DNA of 64,000 nt from Diaporthe sp. PMI_573 (lineage: Eukaryota; Ascomycota; Sordariomycetes; Diaporthales; Diaporthaceae), in NCBI GenBank assembly GCA_021399435.1, contig JAJTUP010000026.1, positions 496,001 to 560,000 on the forward strand, read 5' to 3'. Below, in pieces: positions 12,768 through 24,600 of this stretch (position 1 is its first letter; each line of letters opens with the position of its first letter). The notes under the pieces were generated by a model. It was not told where the DNA came from and did no database searches. It saw only the letters and a list, made by a program, of their open reading frames with translations. Position numbers and translations under genes: made by a program.

Positions 12768-14970
12768 CGTGTCGGCCGGAGCGTTGTGATAATCATGAAG
12801 GAGGGGAAGGGAGAGAGATGTGCGTGTCTATGTGGGTGTCGATCGGGACGAGCTGGACAGGTCGGGGGTCGGCGGGAGGAGGGCGTCGGGCGGACACGAG
12901 GCGCGGTCGGAAAGGCAAGTAGTACGAATGGCGATGCGGGTGGCGCTCTGCGATAATGGTTATGTACGAGCAGTGCGGAAAGGATGATGTGTCGTCGTCG
13001 TCGTCGAAGGCAGGTCAGGTCGTGTCAATGGATGGGTCTGCTTATGCTAGCCCAGGCTATGGGTGGCGTCGTCTCGTCTCAGGGCGCCCGAGTTCTGAGG
13101 CATACGGCATAGGCATGGACATACCGCAGGCGTGCGTATACGCAGGTACTTGGTACCGTGCGAGCCAAGCTAAGAATAGAGGTACGCAATCGATCCGACC
13201 AGCACAGCTCCCCGAGCCGTGGGCCGTGTGTGTGTGGCCTTGGCATTGGCCTGCCCTGTGCCTGCCTGTGCCTGCCTCGACTAGGTAGGTAGGTACCTGG
13301 GCAAGTAGGTACCTAGGCAGGTAGGTAGGTAGGTACTGTTACCTAGGCAGCGTGGGACTTCCCGTGCTGCACTGCTTCACCACAGGAGGGGGCGTCCTCG
13401 TCATGCAACGACGGTGTAGGCCTAGCGCCAGCATCCCTCGCTCCCAGCCCCGAGTGGCCCCAGCCAGGTGCGGCGGACAAGCTCCAGAGCTTGAAACACT
13501 CCTCGTTGCTAGAGCCACGCTGCCACGCTGGCCCCACCAGAGCTGCGTCAGGCAGGGTATGGGGGCCTTTGGGGGGGGGGGGGCGGCCTTCTCCACGGGC
13601 GAGGAAACTCCAACTTTGACATGTTGATAACCATGTGCTCCAAATATTGCTGCAGCTGGCTGGCTGGCTGATGGGTGAGTGCATAAGCCCGACGACATGC
13701 GGTGGTGGACAGCAAGCAGCACCTGCGAGAGCGAGCGCCAGAGCCAGGTCCCCAGCCCGCACGTTGGTAGGCCGCAGTGCGAGTTTGTTTCAACCGCGAG
13801 CATCAAGTTTCAACGGCGCCTTTCCCTGTGCGGTGGAGTTTTTCCTCATGTCACTCACACCCATGGAAATATCCCGAGTGTCCGGAGCAGAGAACCCGGT
13901 CCCCCACAGTAAGTGACTATTGAGCCTCACCTCTCTCATCTTGTATCCTGACACCAACTTGGTCGACACCTCTCTTACGCAAGCATGTCTGACATCGGAT
14001 GCAGAACATACCTCTCGTATAGTGAAGAGTAAATTTACATGGTCGGCACAGGTGAAGAAACAAACCACATCTCACTGAACCCAGACGCATGTACGCATAG
14101 TTCCGATCCAAATGTTGTGTGTTATAAATGAGACGCATTTAAGATAGTTTTGTTCTCCTCAAGAAACGGCGTCGACAGCGGTTTGTTGGACCGGCAGGCT
14201 GGCATCTCCGCCTCAAAGCTGTACAAAGGAAAAAGAAAGAATTGACATGTTGATTTCCGCTCTGGCGACGTAGGCTAAGATGGGCTTGGGCAGGGAGTGA
14301 ACGCCTCTGCAGATGCAGGCTCAGCCTCCAGACGCCCTTGATCTTCTCTTTGCATCCAACGTCACCCGCCATCAACCAAACACTCCCCCCTTCCCTCCCT
14401 ACTCCTGTCAACCCCAACCACCCATGAGATCGACGCCTTGGGGCTGTTCCTGCCCGGTTTTTGGAGATCCTGGCAGGCCAGCTTCGCTCCACCCATCATC
14501 ATTGTATCCAGAAATGACAACCAGATAGCCAAAGAGTTGAAATGAATGAGGCCCCTCCACGTACAACCATGATATTTGACAAGATTGGGCTGTAGTGGAC
14601 TGTTCCGAAATGGTCTCGGAGCCGCAGTGGGCGTCCTGTACTGCTTGCTCACCGCCCAGTCGCATGGAAATCGACTTCAAAGGTTGAATCCGCACAGGAT
14701 TCCCGCCTATCAGTCGAGTTGCGAGTTGTGTCCCAGGTGCGCCTGGACGGCAGGGCTGTCGAAACCGTTTCTTTTAGAAATAATACAATAGCAATTATGT
14801 GCACGTATAGTTATAGTGGGCGGTCCCGGCCTCAGGTGCTGGCCTTGACCGCCAGTGGTGGGGTTCGAGGCCGCAACTGAGACCGCGAAGTCCGCCGTCT
14901 CTCGAGGTATCAAGTAGAAAATGACGCTGAACAGAAAATCGCGACAGGGATGACCATCATGACACGGCGC
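12768..14970. other. Spacer upstream of VPS10 and downstream of the SUN gene
   Basis: This is the VPS10 promoter side (left) and the SUN-gene 3' flank (right). It contains a TAGG/TACC repeat at 13281-13350 and a run of 13 G at 13571-13583. No coding region is supported. A GGTTCGA-like string near 14858 is not part of a foldable tRNA. Confidence 0.55.
13281..13350. repeat. TAGG/TACC short tandem repeat
   Basis: Imperfect tandem copies of TAGG with interspersed TACC, many forming the palindrome TAGGTACCTA. It lies about 520-580 bases upstream of the VPS10 start codon. The same GGTAGGTACC-type words recur in other spacers of this window (near 38795, 39718, 40010-40030), so it seems to be a common simple-sequence motif of this genome and not a gene-specific element. 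Confidence 0.8.
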
Positions 14971-16383
14971 TTAGTTTGAAAGGGTCACGAAGATGGTGCC
15001 ACCGGCTTGCGCAGCGACCTGATACGGAGTTAGTAAAGGTCCGGCGCGAGGCGATCCGGTGAGAGAGAAACATACCGTGCAGCCGTTGCCATTGCTTGGG
15101 CTAAAGGAGTTGGACGAGTACGAGTACGTGCACTCCTGGCTGACGTCACCGCTCAGCTTGATGTTGAAGTCCAGGGGAGTGTTGCTGGTGGGCGTGTTGT
15201 GGAAGATGGACAGGAAAGTCGTGCCATCCTCGTTCACGCTGGTGCCCAGGTTGACACCGGCCCAGTTGCCAGCGTTCTCGGAGTAAGGCTGGGGGCTGGT
15301 CCACTGGCAGGCAATGTCCTTGTCCAGGCCCTTCAGGTTGACGTAGTACTGAGCAGAGGTAGAAGCTCCGCCCCAGACGTACGACTGGTTCTGGTATGGG
15401 TTGTAGAGGTTGTAGGTGGCACCGCCCTCGACAACGTTGGACAGGATCATGTCCTCCTTACCAGGGTAAGAGGTCTTGCACAGGGACACCTTGTCGCCCA
15501 GCTTGTTGACGACCTTGACGTTGCCTGCACCCTTCTGGCACAGCTTCTTGGTGCTGTCAGGGCGGGTGAGGTAGAGCTTGCTGTCGAGGCCGCACCAGAG
15601 TCCGCCAATGGACTGGCCGGTGGCGCCCTGGGCGCCCTCGGGCCACTGGGCCATGTCGTAGCCCTCAGGGCACTGGTAGGTGCCGAACATACCAGGCTGC
15701 AGCCCACCATCAGGGGCAGAGTAGCTGGCGATAGCCTTGGTTGAGCCGACCGTGAAGGCACTGGTGCCAACGTCCAGAAGACCACCCCATCCAGAGTGAT
15801 CGACCTGGGTGACAGCAACGGCACCGTACTCGGTGGGCAGCTCGCTGCAGTCGATCTCCCCATCCGGGAAGTCGGCATCGATGCCGGACGCACCCGAGGA
15901 CGACGAGCTCGGGGTGGCCTTTGGAGCAGCCGAAGTCGGGGCGGGCTCGGAGGAGCTGCTGGACGAGGTGGCGATGTTGAGCTTCTTGGCCTCGAAGAAC
16001 TCGCCGGCGGCGGCAGAAGTTGGCTTAGCAGCCGAGGTGGACGGCTGGCTCGGCGTCGGCGTCGGCGTCGGCGTGGGGGTGACAAAGGTAGGTTCCGACT
16101 CTCCAACGATCTCGCACAGCTTGTCCCTCAGACAGTCCTCCGCCTCCTCCGGGGTGATTGACTCGCCGCCCAGCACGTAAGCCGTCTCGAGGGGGGTCTC
16201 GTAGACCACGACCACATCCCGCCCGTTCAGGACGGGCGAGGGCCCGCGCTGCTGAAGCTGGACCACATGAGGGGCCTGCTCGTGCTTCTTGGCGTGTTGG
16301 TGTCGGTGGTGGTGCGCGTGAGGCTGGGCAGTGACACCGGCAGCCAGAGATGCCGCAATGGCAATGTTAAGAGCTCCCTTCAT
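14971..16383 (-). CDS. SUN-family secreted cell-wall protein (SUN4/UTH1/SIM1 type)
   Basis: Two exons, 16383-15076 and 15018-14971, give 451 residues. I start at MKGALNIAIAASL because it begins a classic signal peptide; the frame extends 28 codons further upstream without signal-peptide character. Order of parts: signal peptide (about 1-19), His-rich stretch (PHAHHHRHQHAKKHE), a Thr-Pro and Ser-rich linker typical of O-mannosylated wall proteins, then the Cys-containing SUN domain from about residue 185 to the end. SUN proteins act at the cell wall and septum, and some bind or cleave beta-1,3-glucan. The 57-nt intron near the 3' end has a CTAAC branch site and joins NGCT to VAAQAGG. Family call is firm. 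The exact paralogue (SUN4 or UTH1 type) is not resolved. Confidence 0.93.
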   Translation of the reverse strand: MKGALNIAIAASLAAGVTAQPHAHHHRHQHAKKHEQAPHVVQLQQRGPSPVLNGRDVVVVYETPLETAYVLGGESITPEEAEDCLRDKLCEIVGESEPTFVTPTPTPTPTPSQPSTSAAKPTSAAAGEFFEAKKLNIATSSSSSSEPAPTSAAPKATPSSSSSGASGIDADFPDGEIDCSELPTEYGAVAVTQVDHSGWGGLLDVGTSAFTVGSTKAIASYSAPDGGLQPGMFGTYQCPEGYDMAQWPEGAQGATGQSIGGLWCGLDSKLYLTRPDSTKKLCQKGAGNVKVVNKLGDKVSLCKTSYPGKEDMILSNVVEGGATYNLYNPYQNQSYVWGGASTSAQYYVNLKGLDKDIACQWTSPQPYSENAGNWAGVNLGTSVNEDGTTFLSIFHNTPTSNTPLDFNIKLSGDVSQECTYSYSSNSFSPSNGNGCTVCFSLTGSPRAGPLLTPYQVAAQAGGTIFVTLSN

Positions 16384-17003
16384 TTTTGATCTTCTGGAAC
16401 AGGTTGTCCTGAGAAGACGTGTGATGCTACTTTTTGATATGCAAGAGCTAGATAGCCATGTCAGCATGCGCCCTGAACACCGACGTGGTCCCTGCGAGAG
16501 GACCGCAATTGCACTGTGGGATCGTGCAAACGACGGCCGTGGGTTGCGGGCCCCGGGAGGTGACTCCAGAGCACAGCAGTGAGAGCCTCAAGACTTGAGT
16601 GCTGTTCTCTCGAGGTACATGGGAACTGGGCAGGGACCGGCTCACATTTTTTTTGTTTAGATGAAACGAGGTTTAATGAGGTTGCGAATCCGGATACCTT
16701 TTTCGAGATGGATCGAGCAGGACGATACGCTGGGGAATTAACGAACGAACGAACGACGAGACGAGACGTAGTGTCGAGTTGTTCGCGAGTTCCAAAAGAA
16801 TGTGATAGAGAGCAATGACTCTCTGTTGGACGGAGGAAGCGACGCGATGCCGTGGGACCAGAAGGGTGAGGAATCTCGCGGGGAGAGACAGTGGGCACTT
16901 GAGCGAGAGGGACCGGCGAGGATTATGAGAGGAACCTGTGGGAGGGACAGGGGTCGGGAAAGGGGAGAGGCGCAAAAGAGGGAGCGGCAGCGTGGCCTGG
17001 GGA

Positions 17004-17046
17004 GCCGTGAGGGCGTGAGGGCGTGAGGGCGTGTGGGCGCGTGGGC
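17004..17046. repeat. GTGAGGGCG tandem repeat
   Basis: Three close copies of GTGAGGGC followed by degenerate GTGTGGGCGC and GTGGGCG copies, about 620-660 bases upstream of the SUN-gene start codon. It lies in a strongly purine-biased stretch (about 16840-17100). Its position in the likely 5' leader or promoter makes an effect on expression possible but untested. Confidence 0.7.
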
Positions 17047-18719
17047 GAAGGAGCAAAGGCTGGAAATGAGAGATGGAGCCAGGACGGGAGATTATCCAGA
17101 GCTCGAGGGCCAGGGGTCTCGTGGCTGTCAACGGGACAGGATAACGGGGTGGGCCCTGTTGCACGCGAAATTAGATTAGCCCAGGGGAGGGTCAGACCAG
17201 ACTAGGAGATGGGCGACGCCAATTGACTTTTGGCAGCAGGGACCGGCTGCAACGCACGAGAACAGACGCACGACACGAGGGCCAAGCTCCTGGGGCCATA
17301 CGAGTGCGACGTTGCCGTCGAGGTGCGAAGGCCAGGATGCTGGCGAGGGCCAGAGTGCAGATCCGACCTGCAACAGTGCATCCAGGATGGGACTCACCGG
17401 CTCAGAGACCTAAAAAGGGCTTGGGTGTGGTCGCAGAGACTACTCCTGGAAGGAGGCGCAGCTGGACTGATGTCTTGACGAGAAGGGGGCTCTCTGCAGA
17501 GGACTGGGCAGGATGGCGGAGGTAGCAAGTTACGTGGGGCAGTTGTGATGCTCGGTTCTACTCTTAAAAATGCGGGGACTGACGGCTGATCATACACACA
17601 GTCGATTGTTGTTGTGCACCCTGTGGGCTGAAGAGTGAGGAGGAGATCAGGCGAGGGCGGCGGCGGCGGCCATGATGAGGATCTCCAGGGTGGCATATGC
17701 TCTTTGTTGGATGATCACTTGCCGCATTAAAGAGGGTGGTTGCGTTTTGCCGTGATGGCTGGAGCCGGTGGGCGAGGGTGCTTTGTCCCTTTTTTTTATT
17801 TTTATTCTTTTTTATTTTATTTTTTTGACCCATCGTCAATCTCAGCCGTGTGTTGCCATCTCGCCATATCGCGGGTGTTGTTGGTGGTTGATCGTGTGTT
17901 CTCATCTCCATCCCTTGATTTAGAATTGATGTCGGCTGACCCCCCCCCTCCCTTGCTCAGATCGTCAGCACCTTCCCATGGGGGCCACACCACCCCGACC
18001 CCGGCTTCTGGCGCTGTTCCTGACTTAGTCCGCTTTGGGAACCACCAAATCTCCCGGGCTAAGCCAAGCATTTGAGAGGGCGGGCTGGTATTGGTCAGGC
18101 CTGCACCTCGCCAGTGCCAGTGCCATGGTGGAGGGGCTGGACGCTCGATTTGGTGGTCCTAAACATTGGCTACCACCGTAGCCTGCATCTGGAGGGCGAC
18201 CACAGTCTGGCCTCCTGGCACCTGGTTGGCAGGCTGGCAGCTCGGACGTGCAGCCACGGGGGAGGCGCAATTTGCATCTATTCTATTTCACCTGCGCTGG
18301 CCGTCCAGCCGCCGTGCCGCCCTCCAAACAGCAGCCTGTGTGCCTCTGCCGTGCCGGCTCAGCCCAGCCCTGTTCACAACCGCCGCCATGTCGCCTGGGC
18401 ACCCCGAAAAAGACATGCAATTTAAAAATTCCCCATTGATGCAAACTTCCCTACGCAGTAGAAACGTCATAAGGCTCTTGAACACTTGGGGCATCAAGGG
18501 TCGGCTTCTAATTGGCTCCTGTCGAGGTGGAACCTTGCAACTTGTTGGCTCGGATCTTTTCCTGGCGACGACTGAAAGACATCACCCGTTCTGCCGCGTT
18601 GCCTTTTCATTACACAGTCCACCACATAGTACACTTCTTGGTCGGGGCCCGGACCCTGGTCCTGGCCCTTGCCCAGCTGCACGGTCACTTGCGTCTAGTG
18701 TAATCCTGATGCCTACTGT

Positions 18720-18776
18720 TATCTATCTATCTACGGTATCCACATACATTATATACGTACGTAGATACGTACAATA
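18720..18776. repeat. ATCT and TACG short repeats
   Basis: Three ATCT copies are followed by palindromic TACGTACGTA-type words. It is simple-sequence DNA inside the gene-poor spacer, with no associated element. Confidence 0.6.
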
Positions 18777-21691
18777 TACCACAGCATGGCTTTTGTGTAT
18801 GCACAGACTCTGGGGACATGAACAACCGAGGACCGCCCGCCCCTCTTTCCCGTCTCCCAAGCCCCCCCATCCATCCTTGAGCCCTCCCCACGATCTGATC
18901 GACGAAATGAAGACCAATAATTCTCCTAGTTGATATCCCCAATATGCCAAATCATTGCGATGGCCCAAGGCCGCGCCAGAATCGCACCATCTCTTTTTGG
19001 GCGTTGGCCGCCGCTCGATGCTCTCTTGTCGTCGTCACCAAAGTGGAGAGTTGATATCCGCGCCCGGCCCCCCCCCCCTGCCCCCCAGGACTCAGCAAGC
19101 CTCCTTGTCCTCATTTCCGCGCTTGCAATTCCCAATATTTGAGTGTCCACCTCAACCACCAGGGCGACGTAGGCGAGCCTCGTCCTGCCTGCACAAACAG
19201 AGCAGGTTCAGCTCGGGCTTCCCAAAGCAGAAGAGCCCAAGCTATGAGACAGGCAATATCTGATGTTGATCAACAAATCTGGTCTTACATAGCATGGTTG
19301 CCCCAAGCCTTTCATTTTCGCTGCAAACCCGTTAGACTTCTTCTACCGTAATGAGCCCGCCGGTTGTGGATCCGGCCGTTCGGCCTCCTTCTCTTTTAGT
19401 GCGGCTACTCTGGCCCCTCTCAAGCAGTCACAATGGACTCCTGCCCTGCTTTCCCAGCACAATCGATGGAGATGGGCTGAACCTGGCCACCAGTCGTAAT
19501 CCAAGTACGCGCGGTCCGTCTTTCGTACTCATTGTCTATTATTTACTACCGTTTGGTTACCTCCGACACCTGTTACCATCTGTTTTCGCCTCGGCTGAGA
19601 CCGATCGGGGTTCATCTCTACAAGCATGGCTATCCTCGCTTCACCCGGCCCTCGTGTACGCCGACACGCTGCCGAGAAGCATGGCATTGAAGGTGCCCAG
19701 CATCCAACCACCCGAGATGCAACGCTGGGCTTGCTGGCTTAAATAATACCTTACGCACGCACTTCTAGAAACCTGCTGAGAAACGACTTCCTGCATCTTT
19801 CCTGTGCGAGGCCGAGCATGAGCGACGCCCAAGATGACGCCCTATTGCCCTGTGTGCTACGGTACGGAGCAGATTAGGAAATCCAGTCTCAGGTCGTCAA
19901 GGAGACGGCTCCTGGCTGCCAGCTCTCCTCCCCTAGATTCCCCCTCGAGCAGCGACAACCCCCCCCCCCCGGCGGAGAATCCGAATGCGCTTGGCACGTG
20001 GTTTGCCGTTTCCCGCCCGGGCCTCGACGCCGGGCCACCAGCACGCGCACGGAAGGGCAGGGCCTCGGCTACTGTATGCCGGTGCCCCGGGAAGTGGCCA
20101 CCCCGGTGCAGAAGAACACAAACCACATGGACCTCTCCAGACTTGCCTCGCTCTGGAATGGCCACAGCTCTAGAACCAGGGCGGTGCGCCTTTGAGATGA
20201 CATGCTGGAATGTTGCCTGTCTCGCCCCACGATCGCCAGCCCGCTGCCCGGCCGGCCGCCTGACCTCCATGTGGATAGATCTTGTTGGAGGGGTTGAGGG
20301 CGGCAGCGGAGGGCAAGGCCTTCTGTATGAGCGTGCCACCCAGTCCTCGGACTCTCCATAGCGGCGCCTTGAGGATGGCATGTCGTGCATCGTCCATCAC
20401 TGTCCTCCCACCCCGCGGCGTGGGCGACAGGCTACTAGATCCCCGCTCAAGCACACGGAGCTGTGTGGCTTCCTGTCTCCTGCAACCGTGCCCACCGCGG
20501 ATCTGATCCAAGCGTCGTGCCATCGATCTCATATGCGCCTGTTGTCCTGGTACAACTACGAGTCAGTTTCAGAAATCGTGAGCGTTCGGTTCGACGACTA
20601 ACTTGCTGGGCCGGCCGGTCTGGTCTTGCTTATTGAGTTGGAATCGGGCAGGGAAGATTTTTAGGCCACGATCGTGGTGCCGAGAGACCGTGCTGACCAG
20701 GTCGCAGGGCTGATCTAGACACCGCATCGTCCTTGAACAATATGCCCGACCAGAATGTCCAGATGGGATATTCGTGGCCAGTACGAAGGTAATACGTATC
20801 CGTTCCTGTGGACCCTGACAAGCGAGCGCTCGAGTACTCTCTTGCTTCTCCAAACCACTTTGAGAACCAGCTGCTGAATCTGTCCTCGAGCTTTACTGGT
20901 TCCGTCTCATCCCACTGCACACAATGTCGCTCAGACGAGATCATGTGGACTGTGAAAAACGCAAAGGCCATTGCTGTGACACCCTGAGCAGCACGTACAT
21001 ACGTGCAAGTAACGCTGGGGCACGTAGTCCTCGATTTGACTCGAGTTCGGATTGTGCTATGTGCCTCAGAATGTCTGTTTCATAAAGATGCTTATTTAAT
21101 ACACAATCCCTTCGCAGTGAGAAGTTAGAGACCCGACAGTCTTCCAAAGACCTGCCAATGCCAATTTCAGGACTTTGCTGAGCGGGAAGGAAAAAAAAAA
21201 AGGAGAAAAACCTTCACCGTCCCGCCCCCGTCCGTTCTAAAATGCCGTGTTCGGGAACTCCCCATAAAACAAATCCATGGAACGCCAGAAAATGCAAGAG
21301 GGAAGAACTCCCTCTCAACAGCAATGATATCTCCTCCCCCCTCCCCACCCCAAAAAAAAAACCAATGCGATGTTTGTTTCCAAATGAAGGGACGAATGCA
21401 AAACATTGAGTCGCAGAACAATGCTCGGCCGCTACACATTAATGCCCACCACCGTGACTTCCTTCCGTGGATGTAGGAAGGACCGAATGCGTGTGCAATG
21501 CAAAGTAAAGGCTGCAGGCGCAAACGTCACGCGTCGCTCCTTCTGGCCCCAGGCCGCGGCAAGCCTCACCAACTCAATTGCCTGTTCGCTTTCTCGGAAC
21601 GTCGAAAATAAATGCTCATGGACCGTCTCTTCGCGGTCCGGCTCCGAAGATGATCGCAGCCGACATGCTCATTCGTCGGCCGAGAGGGCCC

Positions 21692-24600
21692 CTAACCCAT
21701 GCGTCGTAAGTTTTCGACCCCCAGACTTGGCACCTCGACCTCTTGCAGACCACACACGCCCTCGTCGCGGCGCCTCTCCACGAACGAGTTGCACTCGTTC
21801 ACGACGATGCTCCACTCCGCCAGCGCGCGGCCCGAGTACGTCGCTCGCTGGCGCCAGAATCCAGTGGGCTCCACAGGCTGTACGAGCTGTCGTTCGACCT
21901 CGGATCTGCCCCGCGGGACCTCGAGATGGCTGCTCTCGTCGGATGTCGCGCTCTTCGTTGTGCTGTCATGATTGGATTCGACGCTCGTCACTCGCTCGAT
22001 CGGTGGTAGATTAGGGGCGACAGGTGAGCTGCTGGTGTCATCCTCATCCGGGGCTTCGTTGTCGGCATCGAGGGTCGCAGCGTTGCGGGCCTCGTTTATC
22101 AGGCCCCCCTGCGAAGTCCCCGAGTACATCCTCTGGGGAGGAGGCATGCCCGCAGCTGGCGGCGGCGGGCTGTCGCTTCGTCCGCCGGTCAATGCCGCCC
22201 GCGCGCTGACTCTTGCCTGAGCTGGAGCTGGAAGGCGCGGCCTTGTCAACACGCGCTCCCGGGGGAGCATCGACAGCAAGCTCCCGGCATGGCCCATCAT
22301 GTCTGGCGCAGTGTTCCACGGGAGAGCGCCTAGGGTGAACTTGAAGACGAACTGCGTCGATTCGTACACCGGGCTGGACCCAGTCGAAGATGCATCGGAC
22401 TCAGGCAGCGAGCCCTTGGGCGGAGTTGGAGGGCCGGATCGTGCTGTTGCTGTGGCACGCCGTGCGATCTCGAGTTCGTCCGCCGAGTTGTTTCGTCTGG
22501 GCGCATTCGCAGTCGCAGAGCCTCCCGGGGCACTTGTCGAGGCGAAGCTCAACATCTTGCCGAAAAGGGACCACCTTTTCTTGTATGTACCCTCACTTTG
22601 CTCGTTCGAGTTGTCGCCGCTGTCACCTGACCCGGGGCTGCTGTAGTCGATGCCCCCAAAGCCCAAAGTTCCATTCATCGTGTCGAAACCAGCCTGCAAC
22701 AAGCCTGTCTGGGGAGGCGTCATCTCCATGCGAATAATCATGAACCGTTTGCCAGGCTGTGGGTGGGATGGGGCGGTAGAAGGGAGCAACCTGTTCGACG
22801 ACTCGGCGTCCTGCTTCAGCCAGAGGTAGTGCGACCATACTTTCTTGAGCCGCTCAGAAACAAGCATGAATATTTTCCTGCATATAGGTCGTCAGTTTGG
22901 AACTCTGTTGCAGCATGGGCACGAGATCGACTCACATATCCAACTCATTAGCGCTCCCTTGGTCGCGACATATCCTCCAACACAGCAGGCGCATGAAGTA
23001 AGCACGCACCATAGGTGTGTAATTGTTCAAGAACTTGTCAAACACCTCCTCGGAAAGCAACCAACCAATGCACAGCTTCTCCTTCCTGGCCGGGTCAGCG
23101 GCGAGAACATCCCATGCCGAGTACAGAAACGAAAGGATTCGGATCTCCGACATTGTACTGTTGGATTCAAAAAGGATCTTGTGGAAGACATCGAGCCAAA
23201 AACTCCAATCTAAATGATCCATGGCTACAGCCGCCTCCTCTGGTCGGCCTTTGAGGCCGGGATCGCTATACCCAGCATAGGTATCGAATGCCTGCAGGAC
23301 TTCTTGCAAAAAGTCGACAAGCACGAGGACCGGCGCCTGCTTGAAGACCGGAGTCTTCTTAGTCGCTGCCTTCAGGACGCCCATGAATGCCGTGGCAAAC
23401 GTCTGCCTGGCGCCGGTTTCCAAGCCCCCGACCGAGTTGTCCCCAAGCATATCCTTGAGCAGGATGATCAGCCGGTTCTCGTCCATTCCCCTCAAGAGGT
23501 TGCTGGGTGGCAGCTGAGCCAGAGCGGCGGCCATTGCGTCAGCGCCATTCGCCGAGTCCAGCACGTTCGGTGCCATCATATTGTCGAATGCCGCCTGGCG
23601 ATGGTGGATGGTGGTATCCAGCACACTCAGGAGCTGTGCGTGTATGAGCGCGTACGCCGGCGCGCGTGCCTTCTCGAACAATGGCAAATCCATGGGCATA
23701 AAGTCTTCCGCAAGAATGTAGTAGTACTTGCAAAAGATGAAGAAGAGATCGGTATCACCGCCCCGCCACCTGGAAATCCATGGGCCGTGCCAAGGGATCT
23801 TGGCGGCTACTAAAGACAGCTTGGTCGTCAGTCGCAAATTATCCGTCATTGTCTTGACCGAGGTCCAGCCCAGCTTGTGTAACGTCGAGGGAAACAAAGA
23901 CACGATGTCTTCGCTTTCGCCTTTGCTCCTCCTCGGCAGATTGAACTCGTCTGCGACACGTCTCAACAAGTCTGGCGTGAGGCCCCATAGACGTACGAGC
24001 ACTTCGGCAATCCCAGGGATGAAGAAAAACGCATAGGCACAAGCCTTGCCACAAAACGTGACCAGTGAGACCGGGGCGTGCCTGCTGGACATTTTCTCAA
24101 CAACAATTGACATTTGCGTCAGCAGATTGTTGACGAACATGGTCCGGACGTTGTGCTCAGCAGACTCGGCAATAAAATCAATCGAGTCCTTGGTACCAGC
24201 GCGGCCACGGACAACCTCCTGAGGCGATCGATCCCTGAGAGGGCGGAAGCCGGGCGTGCTCAGCCTCCACTCAGGTCGCATCATGATGAGAGTTATTAGC
24301 TCGAGCAGTCCTGGCCGGTCGACCCCCGCCACGGGCTGCATGGCCGTGCTCGAACTGTTCGCCTGGATGGCTGCGAAGCTCATCGCGGGGCCTCCGGCGT
24401 TCTTGACAGCAGACCCGTCGAGCAGTTCAAGCAAGCCGTTCCACCACTTGTGCAAGATCGTCGCCCGCCTGTCGATGTCTTCGGGAGACAATAGGTTGTT
24501 GTCCTTGTTGGAGGTGTGGTTCCCGTGGTTCCGCAAGAAGGGTATCAGCGTGTTCCTAGCAACGAGAACCCTCTGAGCCGTGGTCGACTTGCCCAGGAAG

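Larger units (their letters stand above)
16384..21691. other. Long gene-poor spacer upstream of the SUN gene
   Basis: About 5.3 kb with the SUN promoter on the left and the 3' flank of the DUF1765 gene on the right. It holds purine-rich and GC-rich simple sequence (GTGAGGGCG copies at 17004-17046, a GGC run near 17655-17670, a T-rich tract near 17788-17826, TATC/TACG repeats at 18720-18776). Several frames of 100 to 255 codons occur, but they are compositionally biased (Arg/Pro/Ser/Cys-rich) and carry no recognisable domain. I see no supported gene. Confidence 0.5.

Noticed and set aside
14800..14890. Possible tRNA: a GGTTCGAGGCC box-B-like string
   Set aside because: The T-stem does not pair, and no matching acceptor or anticodon stems could be drawn around it. 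A by-eye scan for similar B-box strings elsewhere found no better candidate.
19834..20390. Overlapping 170-codon frames on both strands
   Set aside because: High GC leaves several frames open together. Arg/Pro/Ser-rich composition and no domain argue for chance.
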